Source of the DNA: Parvularcula lutaonensis
Lineage (GTDB): Bacteria > Pseudomonadota > Alphaproteobacteria > Caulobacterales > Parvularculaceae
DNA length: 64,000 bases
NCBI RefSeq assembly: GCF_014651915.1
Contig: NZ_BMXU01000001.1
Coordinates: 310,001-374,000, forward strand
Direction of reading: 5' to 3'
Position numbers and translations under genes: made by a program. Numbering within the stretch: the first letter of the stretch is position 1; each line of letters opens with the position of its first letter. Shown here in pieces: positions 46,916 through 55,732 of this stretch. The notes beneath the pieces are model-generated. The model saw nothing but the letters and a program-made list of their open reading frames with translations. It was not told the DNA's origin and ran no database searches.

Positions 46916-47805
46916 GCGCTGATTACCTCGTCCTCATCAATTCGAAATCCGGCCGTGCGAGCGCCGAAGGCCCAGAAAACATCGAGCGCGACTTGCGTAG
47001 CGTGCTGGACACTCGCGGCTCCACGGAGGTTCTGGTTGCCCCCGTCGAAGAGCTGATGGAGGTGGCGCGACAAAGCGGGAGCAGGGCGCTGGTCACGGTT
47101 GGTGGCGACGGCACGATCGCCGGTATCGCAAGCTGCGTCTACGGACGGAAAGATGCGCCGCTCTATATCCCGCTGCCCTATGGCACCGCGAACCTGATCC
47201 CGCGGGACCTCGGCATGCCGATGGATCCTGTGGAAGCGCTTCGGCTGTCGATCGATGCCCCGCCACGGAAGATCGACTTCGTCGACGCGCAGGGGAGGGC
47301 GCTTCTTCACTCCGCAGGCTTCGGCACATTCGCTGAGATTGCCGAGGCGCGGGAAGCTCTCCGGTCTGCACCGACCTTCGGCGACCGTGTGGGCGCTGCG
47401 CTGATGATGTGGGACCAGTTCCTCGAAACTGGCGAGGAGCCCTATCGGATCACCGTGGATGGCAAGCTTGTGGAGATCGAGTCGGCGGCAGTTTTCGTGT
47501 CGAATAACCCCATCACGGGCGGTCAGGGCGCCCTGCCGCTCCGCGAACGTCTCGATACCGGCCAGATCGTCGTCTATATCTCGCGCGGTCGTGGGGTTTT
47601 CGCTCTCGTCCAGCACGTTATCGAAGCGATGACCGGGCAGTTCGACGAGAGCCCGGAGTTCATCCGCGAGACGGGCCGCGAGGTCGAGATCGAAAGCCGC
47701 GGACACGGCCTCCACTATACCATTGACGGCGAGCCGGGGAGCAATCGCGACCGCATCAGGTTCACGATGTATCCGAGCTGCCTCACGGTGCCCGACCTCA
47801 GATAG
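46912..47805 (+). CDS. Diacylglycerol kinase family protein (YegS/DgkB-like)
   Basis: 297 residues. N-terminal kinase fold with 'YLVLINSKSGRAS', the nucleotide loop 'ALVTVGGDGTIAGIASCVYG' and the family segment 'YIPLPYGTANLIPRDLGMP', where the usual 'GTxND' is GTANL. The C-terminal half is the all-beta lipid-binding domain. Such enzymes phosphorylate diacylglycerol or related lipids at the membrane. Coupled by ATGA to the metallophosphoesterase. Confidence 0.85.
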   Translation: MSADYLVLINSKSGRASAEGPENIERDLRSVLDTRGSTEVLVAPVEELMEVARQSGSRALVTVGGDGTIAGIASCVYGRKDAPLYIPLPYGTANLIPRDLGMPMDPVEALRLSIDAPPRKIDFVDAQGRALLHSAGFGTFAEIAEAREALRSAPTFGDRVGAALMMWDQFLETGEEPYRITVDGKLVEIESAAVFVSNNPITGGQGALPLRERLDTGQIVVYISRGRGVFALVQHVIEAMTGQFDESPEFIRETGREVEIESRGHGLHYTIDGEPGSNRDRIRFTMYPSCLTVPDLR

Positions 47806-47864
47806 GCGTCTGGCATCCCGCCCGGCTTCCCTGTAATGCAGCGCGAACGACCAAGGAGACCGCC

Positions 47865-48581
47865 ATGCCCCGCACGCTTGCCTTCCTGCGCCACGGCCAG
47901 TCGCAGTGGAACCTCGAGAACCGCTTCACCGGCTGGGTCGATGTCGACCTGACGGAGAAAGGCGAGGCCGAGGCGCGAAAGGCCGGGCAGCTCCTCAAGC
48001 AGGAAGGGACCGAGTTCGATGGCACCTTCACTTCGGTCCAAACGAGAGCAATCCGTACGCTGAACCTTGCGCTTGAAGAGATGGGCGAGTGCTGGTTGCC
48101 GGTCATCAAGAACTGGCGCCTGAACGAGCGGCATTACGGCGCCCTGACCGGGCTGAACAAGCAAGAAACTCGCGAGAAGCATGGCGACGAACAGGTGCAC
48201 ATCTGGCGCCGCAGCTACGACGTGCCGCCGCCGCCGCTCGAAGACAGCTCGGCCTTCCCGTCGCTCAACGACCGACGCTACCGCGGCGTTGATGTTCCGA
48301 AGACGGAGAGCCTGAAGCTCTGTCTCGATCGGGTGGAACCCTACTGGAACGAGGCGATCGCGCCGGCGGTCCGCGATGGCCAGAACTGTATCATTGCGGC
48401 GCACGGCAATTCCCTTCGCGCGCTGGTGAAGCTGCTCTTCGAGGTCAGCGACCAAGACATCACGTCGGTGGAGATCCCGACGGGCAACCCGCTGCTGATC
48501 CAGCTCGACGAGAATCTCAAGCCGACCGCGGCCCGCTATCTCGATCAGGACCGGGCGCAGCCTCTGCCGGGCGGTTTCTGA
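47865..48581 (+). CDS. gpmA: 2,3-bisphosphoglycerate-dependent phosphoglycerate mutase
   Basis: 238 residues. Phosphohistidine motif 'LAFLRHGQSQWNLENRFTGW', catalytic 'NERHYGALTGLNKQETREKHG' (in part) and second His in 'CIIAAHGNSLRALVK' are those of dPGM. The length is a little below E. coli GpmA (250). It interconverts 3- and 2-phosphoglycerate in central carbon flow. The AAGGAG-type SD is before ATG. It overlaps the following hydrolase start (TGATG). Confidence 0.94.
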   Translation: MPRTLAFLRHGQSQWNLENRFTGWVDVDLTEKGEAEARKAGQLLKQEGTEFDGTFTSVQTRAIRTLNLALEEMGECWLPVIKNWRLNERHYGALTGLNKQETREKHGDEQVHIWRRSYDVPPPPLEDSSAFPSLNDRRYRGVDVPKTESLKLCLDRVEPYWNEAIAPAVRDGQNCIIAAHGNSLRALVKLLFEVSDQDITSVEIPTGNPLLIQLDENLKPTAARYLDQDRAQPLPGGF

Positions 48582-49495
48582 TGACGCCAGCGGCGCCTCC
48601 GCTCCCTGACGCGGCGCTGCTCAGGGAGCGGAAGATCGAGGTCCGTCGCCTTGGTCTTCATCTCCGTGTCTGGGGTGATGCGTCGAAGCCGTTGGTCCTT
48701 TTGCAACATGGTGGCAAGGACCACGGGCGGAGCTGGGACTGGACGGTCGAGGCCCTGCGCGAGGACTATTGCCTCGCCGTGCCGGACCTTCGTGGCCATG
48801 GTGACAGCGACTGGCCGACGGGCGGCGGCTATGAGAGCTTCGACTTCGTTAGCGACATGGCGGCAATCGTGGAGCACCTCGTCTCCGAGGGGCATGACGC
48901 GCCGATCCACATCATCGGGCATTCCCTGGGCGGGAATATCGCGCTCAACTATGCCGCGGCCCAGCCCCACCGTGTGCGGAGCGTCATCGCCATCGAAGGG
49001 CTCGGCTTCAGCCAGAAGAGCTATGACGAATTGACGGCCAAGCGTGCCTCCGAGCGGATGCGCGAGGGCGTCGAGCGACGGCTCAAGGTAGCGCAGAGAA
49101 AGCCGCGGCGGTTCAGGAGTGCAGAAGAGGGGATCAAGCGCCTCGCCAATCTCCACCAGCAGCTCTCCCCTGAGCAAGCGGAGCATCTCGCGCTCCATGC
49201 GCTGCGCGAGCACGAGGACGGGTGGAGCTGGAAGCATGACCCGCTCCTGGGTTTCATGCCCATCAGGCCCATGCCACCTTCAGAATACGGACAGTTGTTC
49301 GCTGATATCGAGGCGCCGGTGCTCCTGATGTACGGCCGCGAAAGCTGGGCTTCCTCGCCAAAGGACGACGGCAGGCTGGAATATTTCGGTCGCGCCGAAC
49401 TCATCGAGTTCGATAATGCAGGCCACTGGTTGCATCACGACCGCTTCGAGGATTTCATCAGCCGAGCGAAAAAGTTCCTGAGGAGCCATTCATGA
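48581..49495 (+). CDS. Alpha/beta hydrolase
   Basis: 304 residues with 'LVLLQHGGKDHGRSWDW' (oxyanion), 'IHIIGHSLGGNIALNYAA' (nucleophile Ser), acid in 'LLMYGRESWASSPKDDG' and His in 'FDNAGHWLHHDRF'. Similar to haloalkane-dehalogenase/epoxide-hydrolase-like or esterase subfamilies, substrate not determinable. It is coupled to gpmA (TGATG) and to the following small gene (ATGA). Confidence 0.83.
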   Translation: MTPAAPPLPDAALLRERKIEVRRLGLHLRVWGDASKPLVLLQHGGKDHGRSWDWTVEALREDYCLAVPDLRGHGDSDWPTGGGYESFDFVSDMAAIVEHLVSEGHDAPIHIIGHSLGGNIALNYAAAQPHRVRSVIAIEGLGFSQKSYDELTAKRASERMREGVERRLKVAQRKPRRFRSAEEGIKRLANLHQQLSPEQAEHLALHALREHEDGWSWKHDPLLGFMPIRPMPPSEYGQLFADIEAPVLLMYGRESWASSPKDDGRLEYFGRAELIEFDNAGHWLHHDRFEDFISRAKKFLRSHS

Positions 49496-49770
49496 CCACA
49501 TCCGTTCGCGCCGCGAAGGTGAAGCTTGTCGTCGCCATCGCCTTCGATCTGGCTGATTTCGTGATCGGCCGGGTGATAGGCATCGGCACCGGGTTCGACA
49601 TCGTTCTCACGGCAATCGGCTTTGCGCTGTTCGGTTGGAAGGGCCTTGCCCAGGCATGGGAGGTCGTCGATGTGACTGATCAGATTGACGGTTTTATCCC
49701 GACCCTCACACTTCTGGCGCTTGCGGAGCTGCGCGAGGCGAAAAAGCGGGAAGCGCAAAAAACTGCGTAG
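49492..49770 (+). CDS. Small membrane protein, unknown function
   Basis: 92 residues, start overlapping the hydrolase stop (ATGA). Two hydrophobic segments, 'KLVVAIAFDLADFVIGRVIG' and 'FDIVLTAIGFALFGWKGL', and a basic tail 'LREAKKREAQKTA'. No family recognised. The coupling to the upstream gene makes it a real gene rather than a shadow frame. It is followed by tRNA-Asp. Confidence 0.6.
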   Translation: MTTSVRAAKVKLVVAIAFDLADFVIGRVIGIGTGFDIVLTAIGFALFGWKGLAQAWEVVDVTDQIDGFIPTLTLLALAELREAKKREAQKTA

Positions 49771-49835
49771 ATCGCGCTTGACGCCCCCGGCTCAGGGTAT
49801 TATTCCCGCGGCTCCCGACGACATATGTCGGGTTC

Positions 49836-49912
49836 GCGGGTGTAGCTCAGTTGGTTAGAGTGCCGGCCTGTCACGCCGGAGGTCGCGGGTTCGAGCCCCG
49901 TCACTCGCGCCA
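49836..49912 (+). tRNA. tRNA-Asp (anticodon GTC)
   Basis: 77 bases with encoded CCA. Acceptor GCGGGTG pairs with CACTCGC (one G-U), D-loop AGTTGGTTAGA, anticodon loop CTGTCAC with GTC, T-loop TTCGAGC. A CCCGAC/GTCGGG hairpin lies a few bases before it. Confidence 0.96.
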
Positions 49913-49935
49913 CTTTCCTCTCAGAAGGAAAGTGG
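49910..49935 (+). terminator. Hairpin at tRNA-Asp 3' end
   Basis: CCACTTTCC (starting in the tRNA CCA) and GGAAAGTGG form a 9-bp perfect stem. It probably ends or processes the tRNA transcript, though no long T-run follows. Confidence 0.55.
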
Positions 49936-50256
49936 GAAGATCAGACTTCTTGCAAATTCCAAAGCCATTTCCAGCCAGCGATAGGTCCGCTGGTTGCGCG
50001 GTTTCCTGAACCACACGACGCGAACCCTTGGCGCGGTGGAGCAAGTGAATCGATCCTTACCCGGATCGAAGTTTGTCCGGCAATACTGCCCTGCCGAGAT
50101 CTGAGGAAGTCGCTTCAGTCGCTGTCATTGTTTTGTCATCGCACATTGGCGGAACTGACATGTTGCGTCGCTAGCTGCGCCGCCATGGGGCGTCGGTGGA
50201 TGTTTTCAGGATCTCGCCCCGCAAAATTTGGCCGATCAAGAACCTCAGGGGTACCC
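49936..50256. other. Intergenic region upstream of the lipoprotein gene
   Basis: About 320 bp with no gene. It holds the Pho-box-like repeat at 50122-50139, and the mRNA leader of the lipoprotein must start downstream of it. Longer start choices for the lipoprotein (frame back to 50128) lie in this region but would destroy the signal peptide and run through the Pho box. Confidence 0.5.
50122..50139 (+). promoter_or_regulatory. Pho box (putative PhoB binding site)
   Basis: CTGTCAT (50122-50128), four-base spacer TGTT, then TTGTCAT (50133-50139). This is the two-repeat, 11-bp-spaced layout of PhoB sites, with 13 of 14 bases matching two CTGTCAT repeats. It lies 117 bp before the lipoprotein ATG, a suitable place for activation. 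It suggests the lipoprotein/TonB-receptor pair is induced by phosphate starvation. Confidence 0.65.
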
Positions 50257-53037
50257 ATGTCTTTTCGCTCTTCCGTCAGCCTCATCGCTCTCGCCCTTCT
50301 CGCAGCCTGCACGGCGGGGGAAGATATCGCTTCACCGGGCGCAACAAGCCCAGGCACCGGCGTCGGTGGCGGCGGAACGGGCGGCGGTGGCGGTACGGGT
50401 GGCGGCTCCGCCAGCTGCCCCGCAGGATTCGCCGAGGGCACTGGTGTCGGCAACCTGACCGTCTGTGAGATCTCGGGCCAGATCACGTCCAACCTGACAT
50501 TGCCCTTTGTCGATGGCGTCGCCTACAAGCTCGACGGTCGCGTTGACGTCGGCGTCGATATCGGCGCAGACGGAAATGCCGTCAATGGGGCGCGCGCGAC
50601 GCTGACGATCGAGCCTGGAGTGACTGTTTTCGGTAGTTCGGGCAGCGACTATCTGGTCGTGAACCGTGGATCGGAAATCGTTGCGGATGGTGCAGTCAGT
50701 GCACCGATCATTTTTACCAGCGAAGATGACCTCGTCCGCCAGGCCGACAGCGACCCGACGAATGACGATGGTGGCGATGCTATCGGCGAATGGGGCGGGC
50801 TGGTCATTCTGGGCCGGGCCCCGATCAACCGTTGCGCCGGGGCAGGTGCGACGCCGGGTTCGGTCGACTGCGAAAACGTCGTGGAAGGGGTGACCAACCC
50901 CGATGCGCTCTATGGTGGTGCGCTCTCGAGCGATCGGAGCGGCAAACTGAAGTACGTGCAGGTTCGGTTCGCCGGCTTTGCGATCAACGCGCAGGGCAAC
51001 GAGCTTAACGGTATCACTTTCGGCGGGGTCGGAAGCGAGACCGAAGTCGATTTCGTCCAGGTGCACAACAATTCCGACGATGGCGTTGAATTCTTCGGCG
51101 GCAATGTGAATGTCAGCCACCTCGTCCTGACGGGCAATGACGATGACTCGATCGACACCGACAACGGCTACCAAGGGAACATTCAGTTCGCTCTGGTCAT
51201 CCAGAGGGACAGTGGCGGCGACAATATTGTCGAGGCTTCCAGCGTGGCTCCGAATGCGACGCCTGCGTCGGATGCGACGATTGCCAACTTCACCTTCGTC
51301 GGTAATCGGACGAATGCCTTCCGTCTGAACACCGGCACGATCGGACAGTACCTGAATGGGGTCGTGGACTACGGACAAGAGTGCTTCCGGTGGCAGGACT
51401 CAGCCGGCGACGGAAACGCCTCATACAGCGCCCAGTTCGATCCGGCCTTCAATTCCGTTCTGTTCGACTGCGATGGCGGGGTGGCTACAAGCAATTCCGA
51501 AGGGCTCCTGGCGCAAGCCGCGATCGACGCGGACCCGAACAACGTCGTTGGGCCTACCTCGCTGGCGAGCCGTTTCTTCCCCGGCCCGGAAGAGGAAGAA
51601 GTGATCCCATTCGACCTTACGACCCTCCCCGGCGTGTTCTTCCAGGATACGGACTATATCGGCGCCTTTGCGCCTAGCGAGACCGAGACCAGCAACTGGG
51701 CAGCGGGTTGGACCTTCGCGCTGTTCCCAGACCCGGTGTGCCCTGTCGGGACCACCGATGCCGGGACTGCGATAGATGGGCAGACAGTTTGCGATATTCA
51801 GGGCACCATCACTGATCCCCTGCGGCTGACGCGCGGCAACCTCTACAGGCTCAACGGCCGTGTCGATGTCGGTGTGGATGTCGGCGCCGACGGCATGGAT
51901 CCGAACGGTGACCCGGCGACCCTGACCATCGAGTCGGGCGTGACCGTGTTCGGGAACAGCGGCGCGGACTACCTCGTGGTGAACCGCGGTTCGCAGATTT
52001 TCTCGAATGGAACGCAAACCGATCCTGTGATCTTCACGTCGCAGCCGGATCTCCTCAACCCGAACCGTGACGACACGGATAATATCAGCGAATGGGGCGG
52101 CATCGTCATCCTGGGCCGTGCACCGATCAACCGTTGTGCCGGTGCGGGGGCAACTCCTGGCAGCGTCAACTGCGAGAACGTCGTTGAAGGCGTCACCAAC
52201 CCAGACGCGCTCTATGGTGGTGCAGTCGCGGACGATAACAGCGGTTCACTCAGCTATACCCAAGTGAAATTCGCAGGATTTGCGATCAACGCGCAGGGCA
52301 ACGAACTCAACGGTATCACCTTCGGTGGTGTTGGCAGCGGCACGGAAGTCGACCACATCCAGGTCCACAACAATGCGGATGATGGGGTCGAGTTCTTCGG
52401 CGGCAATGTGAATGTCAGCCACCTGGTGCTCACCGGTAATGATGACGACTCGATCGACACCGACAACGGCTACCAAGGCAACATCCAGTTTGCTCTCGTG
52501 GTCCAGCGCATGAACGGTGGCGACAATATTGTCGAAGCATCGAGTGTTGCACCGGGCGCGACGTCGGCCTCCGATGCGACGATCGCCAATTTCACTTTCG
52601 TCGGTAACCGGTCCAACGCCTTCCGCCTGAACACCGGCACGATTGGCACATATGTGAACGGCGTCGTGGACTACGGCCAGGAGTGTTTCCGCTGGCAGGA
52701 CTCCGCAGGCAATGGTGTGGCCGGCTATCAGGCCGGTGCCGATCCTGCCTTCCAATCCGTGCTGTTCGACTGTGCTGGCGGGCTGGCAACCTCCAACTCC
52801 GACGTCGCCGCGGCCCAGGGTGCCGTGAACGCAGACCCGAACAACACAACAGGGCTAGCGGCCACGCTCAGTGCGACCTTCATCAATGGCGCCAACGAAG
52901 CGGGCGTGACGGCCGTCGATCCCGCAAGCCTGGACAGCTTCTTCACGTCCACGGATTATATCGGCGCGGTGCGCGATCTCAATGATCGCTGGTGGGCCGG
53001 ATGGACCTGCGGCCTCGAAGCGGGAAGCTCCTGCTGA
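50257..53037 (+). CDS. Surface lipoprotein built of two duplicated beta-helix-like halves
   Basis: 926 residues from ATG 50257 (AGGGG just upstream). Lipobox 'LALLAACTAG' puts the lipidated Cys at 18. A Gly/Thr-rich linker spans about 28-52. Two homologous halves follow, about 53-480 and 494-926, each with one small cysteine pair near its start ('SCPAGF...TVCEI', 'VCPVGT...TVCDI'). Both halves share long identical runs such as 'WGG.VILGRAPINRCAGAGA', 'FAGFAINAQGNELNGITFGG' and 'NVSHLVLTGNDDDSIDTDNG'. The Asn/Gly/Val periodicity suggests a right-handed parallel beta-helix. Such lipoproteins pair with TonB receptors as surface-exposed partners. The receptor gene follows 69 bp later, and a Pho box precedes. 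Confidence 0.82.
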   Translation: MSFRSSVSLIALALLAACTAGEDIASPGATSPGTGVGGGGTGGGGGTGGGSASCPAGFAEGTGVGNLTVCEISGQITSNLTLPFVDGVAYKLDGRVDVGVDIGADGNAVNGARATLTIEPGVTVFGSSGSDYLVVNRGSEIVADGAVSAPIIFTSEDDLVRQADSDPTNDDGGDAIGEWGGLVILGRAPINRCAGAGATPGSVDCENVVEGVTNPDALYGGALSSDRSGKLKYVQVRFAGFAINAQGNELNGITFGGVGSETEVDFVQVHNNSDDGVEFFGGNVNVSHLVLTGNDDDSIDTDNGYQGNIQFALVIQRDSGGDNIVEASSVAPNATPASDATIANFTFVGNRTNAFRLNTGTIGQYLNGVVDYGQECFRWQDSAGDGNASYSAQFDPAFNSVLFDCDGGVATSNSEGLLAQAAIDADPNNVVGPTSLASRFFPGPEEEEVIPFDLTTLPGVFFQDTDYIGAFAPSETETSNWAAGWTFALFPDPVCPVGTTDAGTAIDGQTVCDIQGTITDPLRLTRGNLYRLNGRVDVGVDVGADGMDPNGDPATLTIESGVTVFGNSGADYLVVNRGSQIFSNGTQTDPVIFTSQPDLLNPNRDDTDNISEWGGIVILGRAPINRCAGAGATPGSVNCENVVEGVTNPDALYGGAVADDNSGSLSYTQVKFAGFAINAQGNELNGITFGGVGSGTEVDHIQVHNNADDGVEFFGGNVNVSHLVLTGNDDDSIDTDNGYQGNIQFALVVQRMNGGDNIVEASSVAPGATSASDATIANFTFVGNRSNAFRLNTGTIGTYVNGVVDYGQECFRWQDSAGNGVAGYQAGADPAFQSVLFDCAGGLATSNSDVAAAQGAVNADPNNTTGLAATLSATFINGANEAGVTAVDPASLDSFFTSTDYIGAVRDLNDRWWAGWTCGLEAGSSC

Positions 53038-53045
53038 TCACGAAC

Positions 53046-53073
53046 AGAGAGGGGAGCTTCGGATCCCCTCTCT
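53046..53073 (+). terminator. 10-bp-stem hairpin between lipoprotein and receptor genes
   Basis: AGAGAGGGGA and TCCCCTCTCT form a perfect 10-bp stem with an eight-base loop (GCTTCGGA), 8 bp after the lipoprotein stop. No T-run follows, so it is more likely an mRNA-stabilising or attenuating element that lowers receptor expression relative to the lipoprotein than a full terminator. Confidence 0.6.
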
Positions 53074-53106
53074 ATTGATCTCAAAATTCAAATCTAGGTC
53101 TGGGCC

Positions 53107-55683
53107 ATGAATTCCAAACATAGTTTCTCCGCTTGGTTGCTAGCGTCGACACTGCTCGCACCAGCGCAAGCTTTCTCTCAGGACACGGACATGAGTTCGG
53201 ATGACGGCGGCGACGTCATCACCGTTCGCGGCGTGTTCATTCCCAACGAACAGGAATCGTCCTCGCAGGTTGCCACGTTCCTCGATGACGAGGATCTCGC
53301 GCGTACGGGTGACGCCACGGCTGCGGAGGCACTGACCCGACTGAGTGGCCTGAGTGTCGTCGGGGGCCGGTTCGCCTATATCCGGGGGCTCGGTGACCGT
53401 TATTCCTCGGCGCTTCTCAACGGCTCGCCCCTTCCGAGCCCCGATCCCTTGCGCCGGACTGTGCCGCTTGACCTGTTCCCCTCGAACATCCTGTCGGGCG
53501 CGGCGGTCCAGAAGACGTTTTCCGCGGACTATCCGGGAGAATTCGGCGGCGGGATCATTGATCTGCGTACGACGCGCCTTCCTTCGGAACCCTTCCTCAC
53601 CCTGAAGGCTGGCTCGGCCTACAATTCCGAGACGACCGGAAAGGACGGGCTTTTCGTTCGTGGCGGCGATTCCGACTGGACGGGTTTCAGCTTCGGCCTC
53701 AGGGATGTCCCGGATCCATTGCAGGCGGTTCTTGATTCGGACCAAAGGCTCAACGAGCTTTCGGACAGGCAAATCGAGATCGTTGGTGAAAGCCTGATCA
53801 ACTCGCCGCTGACCGTGATCCAGTCCGGGGAGCTAGGACCGAATTGGAATGGCTCGATCGAGGGAGGCACGTCCTTCCTGAAGGGTGACCTTGAAATCGG
53901 TTTGGTCGGTGTTGTTGGCTACAATCAACAATGGACGACCGAGCGTGCGAAACGGCAGACGGTTCGTGGTGATGTGCTTGCCTTCGATTTCGATGCCACG
54001 GAAACGATTCTGGATGTCACGGCAAATGCTCTGACCTCGGCATCAGCCAACTGGGGCCAGCAGGAAATCCAGTCCACGCTGTTCTACGTTCACTCGACGT
54101 CGAAAGAGGCCCAGATCTCTGAGGGCCTCGACTTCGATGCCCAGGGAGAAAACTCGTTCACGGAGAGTTCTGGCTGGTACGAGCGTGAACTGATCATGTT
54201 CCAGACCAGTGGCGATCACGTTCTGGGCGATTTCGAGCTGAATTGGCGCGGCGCTCTCGCGGAATCCTCACGCGATGCGCCTTATGAGCGATTCGTCCAA
54301 CGTGAAGTCGACGACACGGGCACGCCGAGATACTCCGTGGCCAACCGAAACGGTACCAACTTTTCGTTTCTCGAGGACCAGGTCGCGAGCGGCGGGGCCG
54401 ATCTCTCCTACTCGGCGATGATGTTCGACGGGCTGAACCAAATTTTCACCGTCGGCTACGATTTCTCGACCACGGAGCGGACCTACGACTTTTTCTCCTT
54501 CCGGTTTGCCGGGGGCAACTCGCTGCCTGATGACGTCCAGCTCGCGCGAACGGACTTCCTGTTTTCGCCTGACAATATCGACCCGGCGCGGTTCGAGTTG
54601 ATCGAGGTTTCTTCGGTCAACGATTCCTACGAGGCCGAACTCACGGTGAATGCAGCTTTCGCGCAGGCGGATCTTGAGCTGACGCCGTTCATTCGCTCGA
54701 CATTGGGTGTGCGCTACGAAGACGCCGAGCAATTCGTCTTCACCCGCGACCGGTTCGGAAATGTCGGTACACGTTCCGATCTCAACAATGATTACGTCCT
54801 TCCGGCTGCCACGATTACGTGGAACTTCGCAGACGACATGCAGCTCCGTTTTGGTTACTCCGAGACGATCACGCGCCCGCAGTTCCGCGAACTGGCTCGC
54901 TCGTCCTATTTCGATCCGCAGAACGACCGAGTCTATCGAGGGAATGATGGGCTGATCGACAGCCAGCTGACCAATTATGACGCCCGTGTGGAATGGTATC
55001 TGGGCAGGGAACAGTTCGTCACCCTTGCCGGCTTCTACAAGGAAATCGAAAACCCGATTGAAGAGATCCAGATCGAAAACGGAACCTTCGTTTTCGAGAC
55101 GACGTTCATCAACTCGCCGAAGGCCGAGTTGTTCGGTCTGGAGGCGGAGTATCGTAACACGTTCATGATGCCGTTTGGCGGGGCGTGGTTCGAGGACCGT
55201 GACTGGCTGTTCTCGGCCAACTACACCTACACCAATTCCGAAGTCCAGGCGGAAGAGGGCGACCTGATCGTTGATCCGTTGTCAGGTCGCTTGGTCGAAG
55301 CTTCACTCTTCGGGCTGGATGGTGCTGACCTGCAAGGCGCACCAGAGCATATCGCGAACACCCAGTTCGGATGGGAGAGTGACCGGGAGCAGATGACCCT
55401 GCTCGTCGGCTATGTCAGCAATCGTATTCTCCAGCGCGGGATCCCGCTCGCCGGAGCCGAGCTGCCCGACATTGTCGAGGAGCCAGGCGTTCAACTCGAC
55501 CTTGTCTATCGCAGGGATTTCGAAGTGAAGGGGCGCGACTTTACCCTTGGGATCAGCGGCCGAAACCTTCTAAATACAGAACATCGTGAGTTCCAGAACA
55601 GCGGTGGCTCGCTCGGGGAAACTGAGTTCAACACCTATGACCGGGGGATGTCACTGTCTGCGAGCCTTTCGGCCTCGTTCTGA
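53107..55683 (+). CDS. TonB-dependent outer-membrane receptor
   Basis: 858 residues. Signal peptide 1-25 ('WLLASTLLAPAQAFSQ'), TonB box-like 'DVITVRG' near 35, then the plug with 'ATAAEALTRLSGLSVVGGRFAYIRGLGDRY' (in parts) and 'NGSPLPSPDPLRRTVPLDLF'. The barrel ends 'GMSLSASLSASF', with terminal Phe for outer-membrane insertion. It imports a ligand using TonB-ExbBD energy. Ligand unknown. The Pho box and the adjacent lipoprotein suggest a phosphorus-containing substrate captured at the surface, as SusC/SusD-like pairs do for glycans, which is inference. An intrinsic terminator follows at 55706. Confidence 0.93.
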   Translation: MNSKHSFSAWLLASTLLAPAQAFSQDTDMSSDDGGDVITVRGVFIPNEQESSSQVATFLDDEDLARTGDATAAEALTRLSGLSVVGGRFAYIRGLGDRYSSALLNGSPLPSPDPLRRTVPLDLFPSNILSGAAVQKTFSADYPGEFGGGIIDLRTTRLPSEPFLTLKAGSAYNSETTGKDGLFVRGGDSDWTGFSFGLRDVPDPLQAVLDSDQRLNELSDRQIEIVGESLINSPLTVIQSGELGPNWNGSIEGGTSFLKGDLEIGLVGVVGYNQQWTTERAKRQTVRGDVLAFDFDATETILDVTANALTSASANWGQQEIQSTLFYVHSTSKEAQISEGLDFDAQGENSFTESSGWYERELIMFQTSGDHVLGDFELNWRGALAESSRDAPYERFVQREVDDTGTPRYSVANRNGTNFSFLEDQVASGGADLSYSAMMFDGLNQIFTVGYDFSTTERTYDFFSFRFAGGNSLPDDVQLARTDFLFSPDNIDPARFELIEVSSVNDSYEAELTVNAAFAQADLELTPFIRSTLGVRYEDAEQFVFTRDRFGNVGTRSDLNNDYVLPAATITWNFADDMQLRFGYSETITRPQFRELARSSYFDPQNDRVYRGNDGLIDSQLTNYDARVEWYLGREQFVTLAGFYKEIENPIEEIQIENGTFVFETTFINSPKAELFGLEAEYRNTFMMPFGGAWFEDRDWLFSANYTYTNSEVQAEEGDLIVDPLSGRLVEASLFGLDGADLQGAPEHIANTQFGWESDREQMTLLVGYVSNRILQRGIPLAGAELPDIVEEPGVQLDLVYRRDFEVKGRDFTLGISGRNLLNTEHREFQNSGGSLGETEFNTYDRGMSLSASLSASF

Positions 55684-55705
55684 TACCGCTTCTCTACGCC
55701 GAAGG

Positions 55706-55732
55706 AAAAGCGCCCCCTTGCGGGCGCTTTTT
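55706..55732 (+). terminator. Rho-independent terminator after the TonB receptor
   Basis: AAAAGCGCCC pairs with GGGCGCTTTT (10-bp stem, six-base loop) followed by TT, 23 bp after the receptor stop. Confidence 0.88.
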
